Source of the DNA: an uncultured Desulfuromonadales bacterium | Lineage (GTDB): Bacteria; Desulfobacterota; Desulfuromonadia; Desulfuromonadales; Geopsychrobacteraceae | Assembly (NCBI GenBank): GCA_947259685.1 | Contig: CAMYNC010000113.1 | Span: 1 to 18,304, forward strand | Length of the DNA: 18,304 nucleotides | Reading direction: 5' to 3' | Shown here: piece after piece, positions 13,550-18,304 of the stretch | Position numbering within the stretch: the first letter of the stretch is position 1 | Layout of the letters: every line of letters begins with the position of its first letter | Translations under genes and position numbers: made by a program | Notes under the pieces: model-generated | Databases searched by the model: none | What the model saw: the letters and a program-made list of their open reading frames with translations, nothing else | What the model was told of the DNA's origin: nothing

Positions 13550-15010
13550 CTAGAAACCGGTCAGCTTTGCCATTTCCATGAACGGTCCGGGTAACACACC
13601 CATCAGGAGTACCCCGGCAATGGCGATGACAATCGAGATTGCGGTGGCCGTGTTGATCGACACCCAACTGAAATCTTCCTGGGGATCTTTGAAGTACATG
13701 TAAACCATAACCCGCAGGTAGTAGTAGAGGGAAACAGCAGAGTTAAGCACCCCGATAACCGCCAGCCAGATGTAGCCTGCTTCGACGGCACCGGCGAAAA
13801 TATAGAATTTACCGGTAAAACCAGCTGTCGGTGGCAGACCCATAAGCGAGAAGAGGAAGATACACAGGGCGACACCCATGAAGGGCCGCTTGTAACCCAT
13901 CCCTGACAGCCCGTCGAGGGTCAGGTTTTCCTCGCCTTTTTTCCCGGCCAAGACCAGTACCGCAAAGGCGCCCATGTTCATGAAGGTATAGACCAGCATG
14001 TAGAAGGCGATTCCCGAGAGGCCGATTTGATTCCAGGCGACCATTCCAACCAGGGCATAGCCAGCGTGTGAGATCGAGGAGTAAGCCAGCATCCGCTTGA
14101 CATCTTTTTGCGACAGCGCAATGAAGTTACCCACGGTCATGGTCAACACCGCCAGAACCCAGAACAAAGTCGTCAATTCTGTCTGAATGCTGTCGAGGCC
14201 GATGATGGTGACGCGTATGAAGGCAGCGAAAGCGGCTGCTTTCGGACCGGCACTCATAAACGCGGTAATCGGAGTCGGTGCGCCCTGATAAACATCAGGG
14301 GTCCACATATGGAATGGTGCGGCGGCGACCTTGAAGAGGAAACCGACCAGCAACAGCACGGCCCCGGCTATCATCATCGGGTTTTCAGCAACCGCCGGTA
14401 CCGTACGCACAAATTCGGCGATTCCGGCAATCTTGGTGGTCCCGGTAACCCCGTAGAGCAGCGCCACCCCGTAGAGCAGGAAGCCGGTCGAGAAGGCTCC
14501 GAGGAAAAAGTACTTCAGGCCTGCTTCATTGGAGCGGGTCTGGTCACGGAAGAAACCGGCCAGAATGTAGAGGGAAACCGAGAGCACCTCAAGACCGAGG
14601 AAGATGGTCATCAGATCGGTCCCGGAAGCCATCCACATGGCACCGGCAGTAGTAAACAGAATCAGCGGGTAATATTCGCCGACCGGGTACCCCTCCCGCT
14701 TCAGGTAGGCATCCGACATCAGGATGGTCAAACCAGCGGCGATAATGCAGGTGATACTAAAGAAAGTGGCGAAGTTATCGAGCACCACGCTCCCAGCAAA
14801 CCCGGCCTGTGGATTGTTCCAGCCATTGATCGAGACAACGCCGGTAATCAACAGTGCGACGATACTCAGCCAGGCGATATGGGTCGTTCTTCCGCGTTTA
14901 GAGAAGACCGATACCATCAGCAGGATCATACCAAAGCCACTGAGTACGAGTGACGGCATAATCGCCTGCATATTCACATTCTGGATGGCTTCTTGTGCCA
15001 AATTTTCCAT
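13550..15010 (-). CDS. nuoN: NADH:quinone oxidoreductase subunit N
   Basis: A 486-residue polytopic membrane protein with about 14 hydrophobic segments, matching E. coli NuoN (485). Key charged residues of the antiporter-like fold are present: Glu141 (FLGLEVLSVSLY), Lys166 (EAGLKYFFLGAFSTG), Lys227 (VGFLFKVAAAPFHMWTPDVY) and Lys257 (SAGPKAAAFAAF). Family knowledge: NuoN is one of three Mrp-antiporter-related subunits forming proton channels in the membrane arm of complex I. It starts at ATG 15010 with GGAG seven nt upstream, 41 bp after nuoM, and is the last gene before the terminator, the usual L-M-N end of nuo operons. Confidence 0.97.
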   Translation of the reverse strand: MENLAQEAIQNVNMQAIMPSLVLSGFGMILLMVSVFSKRGRTTHIAWLSIVALLITGVVSINGWNNPQAGFAGSVVLDNFATFFSITCIIAAGLTILMSDAYLKREGYPVGEYYPLILFTTAGAMWMASGTDLMTIFLGLEVLSVSLYILAGFFRDQTRSNEAGLKYFFLGAFSTGFLLYGVALLYGVTGTTKIAGIAEFVRTVPAVAENPMMIAGAVLLLVGFLFKVAAAPFHMWTPDVYQGAPTPITAFMSAGPKAAAFAAFIRVTIIGLDSIQTELTTLFWVLAVLTMTVGNFIALSQKDVKRMLAYSSISHAGYALVGMVAWNQIGLSGIAFYMLVYTFMNMGAFAVLVLAGKKGEENLTLDGLSGMGYKRPFMGVALCIFLFSLMGLPPTAGFTGKFYIFAGAVEAGYIWLAVIGVLNSAVSLYYYLRVMVYMYFKDPQEDFSWVSINTATAISIVIAIAGVLLMGVLPGPFMEMAKLTGF

Positions 15011-15051
15011 CGAACAGCTCCTCGGGAACCAGTTGTTTATATGATCAGCAG

Positions 15052-16614
15052 TTACTTGGTTTCAATCAGCTTAGCAATCGCCGGCTGCTGGACTTCTACA
15101 ATCGCCACCTGCTTGGATTCCATCTGCTTCAGCAGCTGCTCCATAGCCGGATTCATCTTGTCGAAAAAGGTATTCGGGTAGAGACCGATCCAGAAGACAA
15201 ACAGCAGAAGTGGCATCATAATCACGACTTCGCGCGTCGAAAGATCTTTCAGGTTTTCGTTTGCCTGGTTGGTGATTTTACCGAACATGACCCGCTGGTA
15301 CACCCAGAGCATATAGACCGCAGCGAAGATAACGCCGGTGGTTGCAACCACTGCGTACCAGCGCAAGCCACCCTGGAAGGCGCCCATCAGGGCCATGAAT
15401 TCGCCGACGAAACCGTTGGTCCCGGGCAGGCCGATCGACGAGAAGGTAATGATCAGGAAGATGGTGGCAAAGACCGGCATTTTGTGCGCCAAGCCACCGA
15501 ATTCGGATATCAGGCGGGTGTGACGACGCTCGTAGAGAAAGCCAACGATAAGGAACAGCGCGCCGGTCGAGATCCCGTGGTTAACCATCTGGATCATGCC
15601 ACCGGCCAATCCCTGCATGTTCATGGCAAAGATGCCGAGCATGACGAAGCCAAGGTGAGCAACCGAAGAATAGGCAACCAGCTTTTTGACATCTTCCTGC
15701 ATCATGGCGACCAGTGAACCGTAAATGATACCGATTACCGACAGGGTCGCCAGGAAGGGGATGAAAGTCGGCAAAGCATCCGGGAACAGCGGCATGGCAA
15801 AACGGACATAGCCGTAAGTACCCATTTTCAGCAACACCGCGGCCAGGATTACCGAACCGGCAGTCGGTGCCTCAGTGTGCGCATCAGGCAACCAGGTGTG
15901 CAGCGGGAACATCGGTACCTTGATAGCGAAGCTGAAACCGAAGGCAAGGAACAGCCAGTACTGAGCGTTGTAAGGCAGATCCAATTTGTATAATTCGTGG
16001 ATACCGAAGCCATGCTCAGGAGCCATACCGGCCTTAATAGCGAAGTAATAGACGAAAATAATTGCCACTAGCATCAGCAGGGAGCCGACGGCGGTGTAGA
16101 TGAAGAACTTAACCGCGGCGTAGATCCGGTTCTTACCACCCCAGATACCGATCAGGAAGTACATCGGGATCAGCATCAGTTCCCAGAAGATGTAGAACAG
16201 GAACAGGTCGAGGGAGATAAAAGCGCCAAGCATGCCGGTTTCGAGCAGCAGCAGCAGGGCCATAAACCCCTTGGTATTTTTTTCAACAGCCTTCCAGGTG
16301 GAAAGAACCGCGATCGGCATGATGAAGGTCGTTAGCATCACCAGCCAGAGGCTGATGCCATCAACACCGATGTTGTAGTTCATCTGAAAGAGATCATCGA
16401 TTTTGATCCATTCGGCAAACTCCTGGTAATGCATGCCACCGGAACTGGCGAAAACACTGTCGAAGGCGAGCGGCAGACTGATCGCAAAGGTAATCATTGT
16501 CACCACCAGGGTGAAACCTTTGAGCAGTGCATCGTTGTCCCGTGGGACAAAGAGGATGAACAACATCCCCAGCAACGGGAAGAAAGTCATAATGCTTAGC
16601 AAGTTATCGGCCAT
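15052..16614 (-). CDS. nuoM: NADH:quinone oxidoreductase subunit M
   Basis: A 520-residue polytopic protein, near E. coli NuoM (509). Conserved channel residues are visible: Glu145 (YIFWELMLIPMYFLIGIWGG), Lys232 (FAIKVPMFPLHTWLPDAHTE) and Lys263 (AAVLLKMGTYGYVRFA), plus the ISTGALFLIVGFLYERRHTR stretch. The C-terminal tail past the last membrane helix is long (about 45 residues, amphipathic, from MNPAMEQLLKQMESKQ). Family knowledge: NuoM forms the middle proton channel of the complex I membrane arm. AAGGAG sits nine nt before ATG 16614; it follows nuoL by 46 bp in the same operon. Confidence 0.97.
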   Translation of the reverse strand: MADNLLSIMTFFPLLGMLFILFVPRDNDALLKGFTLVVTMITFAISLPLAFDSVFASSGGMHYQEFAEWIKIDDLFQMNYNIGVDGISLWLVMLTTFIMPIAVLSTWKAVEKNTKGFMALLLLLETGMLGAFISLDLFLFYIFWELMLIPMYFLIGIWGGKNRIYAAVKFFIYTAVGSLLMLVAIIFVYYFAIKAGMAPEHGFGIHELYKLDLPYNAQYWLFLAFGFSFAIKVPMFPLHTWLPDAHTEAPTAGSVILAAVLLKMGTYGYVRFAMPLFPDALPTFIPFLATLSVIGIIYGSLVAMMQEDVKKLVAYSSVAHLGFVMLGIFAMNMQGLAGGMIQMVNHGISTGALFLIVGFLYERRHTRLISEFGGLAHKMPVFATIFLIITFSSIGLPGTNGFVGEFMALMGAFQGGLRWYAVVATTGVIFAAVYMLWVYQRVMFGKITNQANENLKDLSTREVVIMMPLLLFVFWIGLYPNTFFDKMNPAMEQLLKQMESKQVAIVEVQQPAIAKLIETK

Positions 16615-16660
16615 GTGGAATCGCTCCTTGTAGCTTTAGCTTTATTCGCTGGCGAATTGT

Positions 16661-18304
16661 TTATTGATTTAAAACGAAGTAGCCGACCATCACGACTACC
16701 CCGACCACCATGGCCACTGCATAGTTATGCAGGAAACCGGACTGGGTGTAGCGGAGACCAGAGCCGATCCCTTTCACCACCCAGGCACAGCCATTTACAA
16801 CACCATCGATAACCTTGACGTCGAATTCGCGCCAGAGAAAGGTGCCAATTTTCTTGCAAGGGTTGACGAACATGAAGTCGTAAAGTTCGTCGACATACCA
16901 CTTGTTAAAGACCGCTTTGTGTAAACCTGAGAAGGAGGCAACAAATTTACCAGGCAGTTCCGGTTTCTTCAGGTACATGAACAGCGCAATACCGATACCA
17001 GCGAAGGCGATCAGGACCGAAATGGCCATCAAACCGTACTCAGTGGCGTGGCTGCCGTGCGCTTCAATATTAAAGAGCTGCTGAGCCTGGCCGAAAACCG
17101 GCTCAAAGTAGTGATGGATATGGTTAGAGCCACCAAGGATTGCCGGAACACCGACATAACCACCGACCAGGGCAAGGAAGGCCAACACAACCAGCGGAAC
17201 GGTAATAGTCCAGGGTGATTCAGGGATATGATCCTTAGCCCGCTCATCAGTCCTCTGTTTCCCCCAGAAGGTCATGGAAACGCAGCGGAACATGTAGAAG
17301 GCGGTCATACCAGCAGCAATTGCACCGATCACCCAGATAGCCCAATGCCCACGAGTAGAACCGAAGGCCCACCAGAGGATCTCATCTTTAGAGAAGAAAC
17401 CTGAGAACAATGGAACACCGGCGATGGCAATGGTCGAGATCAAGAAGGTCCAGTAAGTGATCGGCATCTTCTTGGCCAGGCCACCCATATTGCGCATGTC
17501 CTGTGGATCGTCATGCAGATGGGCGTGATGATAACCATGATGCATGCCATGAATAACCGAACCGGAACCGAGGAACAGGCAAGCCTTGAAGAAGGCGTGA
17601 GTCATCAGGTGAAAGATACCGGCTGTGAAAGCGCCGACACCCATTGCTACAAACATATAACCAAGCTGAGAAACTGTCGAATAAGCCAGAACCCGTTTAA
17701 TATCGTTCTGGGCGAAGCCGATGCTGGCAGCGAAGATCGCTGTTGCGGCACCGACCACCGCAACTGTCATCATCGTTGCGGGAGCCATGGCGAACAGCAG
17801 GTTCATCCGGCCGATCATGTAGACACCGGCAGTAACCATGGTCGCCGCGTGGATCAGCGCGGAAACCGGAGTCGGGCCTTCCATCGCATCCGGCAACCAG
17901 GTGTAAAGCGGCAGTTGAGCCGACTTACCGCAGGCGCCGAGGAAGAAACAGAGAGTGACAACCGTCACCAGCACGCCACCGGACTCCAACAGGTGAGCGT
18001 TTTCGTTGATCTCGACAAAGTTGATCGTCCAGACCCCCTTGCTACCCAAGGCCCAAAAGAGAGTGAACAGGCCGCAGAGAAAGCCGAAGTCACCTATCCG
18101 GTTGACTACAAAGGCTTTCTTGGCTGCATCGCAGGCACTCTTCTTTTCGAAGTAGTAACCGATCAGCAGGTAGGAGCAGAGCCCCACACCTTCCCAGCCG
18201 ACGAACATGACCAGGGCGTTACTTCCCAGGACCAACATCAGCATCGAGAAGCAGAACAGGTTCAGGTAGCTGAAGAAACGATAGAAGCCTGTCTCACCGT
18301 GCAT
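16661..18304 (-). CDS. nuoL: NADH:quinone oxidoreductase subunit L, N-terminus beyond right edge
   Basis: The frame is open through the right edge and 547 residues are visible. The ATG at the edge lies inside the conserved HGETGFYRFFSYLNLF block, so it is not the true start; by comparison with E. coli NuoL (613) roughly 100 residues are missing. Landmarks: WEGVGLCSYLLIGYYFEK near 37-54 with Glu38, GACGKSAQLPLYTWLPDAM near 123-141 with Lys127, and EGPTPVSALIHAATMVTAGV near 142-161. The C-terminal lateral helix and last membrane segment (VAMVVGVVVMVGYFVL) are present. A His-rich insert follows GSVIHG (252-264). Family knowledge: NuoL is the distal proton channel and carries the long piston-like helix. 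It precedes nuoM by 46 bp. Confidence 0.97.
   Translation of the reverse strand: MHGETGFYRFFSYLNLFCFSMLMLVLGSNALVMFVGWEGVGLCSYLLIGYYFEKKSACDAAKKAFVVNRIGDFGFLCGLFTLFWALGSKGVWTINFVEINENAHLLESGGVLVTVVTLCFFLGACGKSAQLPLYTWLPDAMEGPTPVSALIHAATMVTAGVYMIGRMNLLFAMAPATMMTVAVVGAATAIFAASIGFAQNDIKRVLAYSTVSQLGYMFVAMGVGAFTAGIFHLMTHAFFKACLFLGSGSVIHGMHHGYHHAHLHDDPQDMRNMGGLAKKMPITYWTFLISTIAIAGVPLFSGFFSKDEILWWAFGSTRGHWAIWVIGAIAAGMTAFYMFRCVSMTFWGKQRTDERAKDHIPESPWTITVPLVVLAFLALVGGYVGVPAILGGSNHIHHYFEPVFGQAQQLFNIEAHGSHATEYGLMAISVLIAFAGIGIALFMYLKKPELPGKFVASFSGLHKAVFNKWYVDELYDFMFVNPCKKIGTFLWREFDVKVIDGVVNGCAWVVKGIGSGLRYTQSGFLHNYAVAMVVGVVVMVGYFVLNQ

Noticed and set aside
14108..14953. 281-codon plus-strand frame opposite nuoN
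   Set aside because: It is an antisense shadow of a strongly conserved membrane subunit; strings of charged and His residues are what antisense of hydrophobic codons gives.

Overview
The window reads as part of a chromosome of a deltaproteobacterium-like anaerobe, most likely in the Desulfuromonadales (Geobacter / Desulfuromonas / Pelobacter relatives). This is inferred from the style of the NADH:quinone oxidoreductase genes (nuoL-nuoM-nuoN), the short UbiD-family decarboxylase, and the phage-tail-like injection system. Species cannot be fixed from the sequence alone.

Region 1 (1-5622, all minus strand): a compact operon for an extracellular contractile injection system (eCIS, the Afp/PVC/MAC phage-tail-like family). 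In transcription order it holds a DUF4255/Pvc16-type cap or terminator protein, an unrecognised 25-kDa-class protein, one sheath protein, two T4 gp19-like tube proteins, a DUF5908 miniprotein, an Afp7-like tube-baseplate adaptor with a C-terminal LysM, and the N-terminal 339 codons of an Afp8/VgrG-like spike-hub protein that runs off the left edge. Most spacings are 2-6 bp or overlapping. The unrecognised gene and the two longer gaps beside the sheath are the odd points.

Region 2 (5623-9451): an accessory stretch that is rich in noncoding DNA. It holds an AT-rich leader with two inverted repeats in front of the eCIS operon, a response-regulator/AraC fusion that is the obvious candidate local regulator, an imperfect palindromic repeat, a strong hairpin, and an intact hipBA toxin-antitoxin pair. 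In front of hipBA are a frameshifted remnant of another HipB-like antitoxin on the opposite strand and three CCCGAA-centred candidate operators spaced exactly 49 bp apart. Behind hipA lies a second decayed fragment that resembles a ribbon-helix-helix antitoxin.

Region 3 (9452-18304, all minus strand): housekeeping genes. nuoL (5' end cut by the right edge), nuoM and nuoN encode the three antiporter-like proton-pumping membrane subunits of complex I, and end at a strong intrinsic terminator (13501-13531). A second close-packed unit follows: a UbiD-family decarboxylase, recQ helicase and xth (exonuclease III), with gaps of 11 and 19 bp. The decarboxylase has Asn where the family normally has a catalytic Asp/Glu.

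No rRNA, tRNA, CRISPR array or intact insertion sequence was seen.
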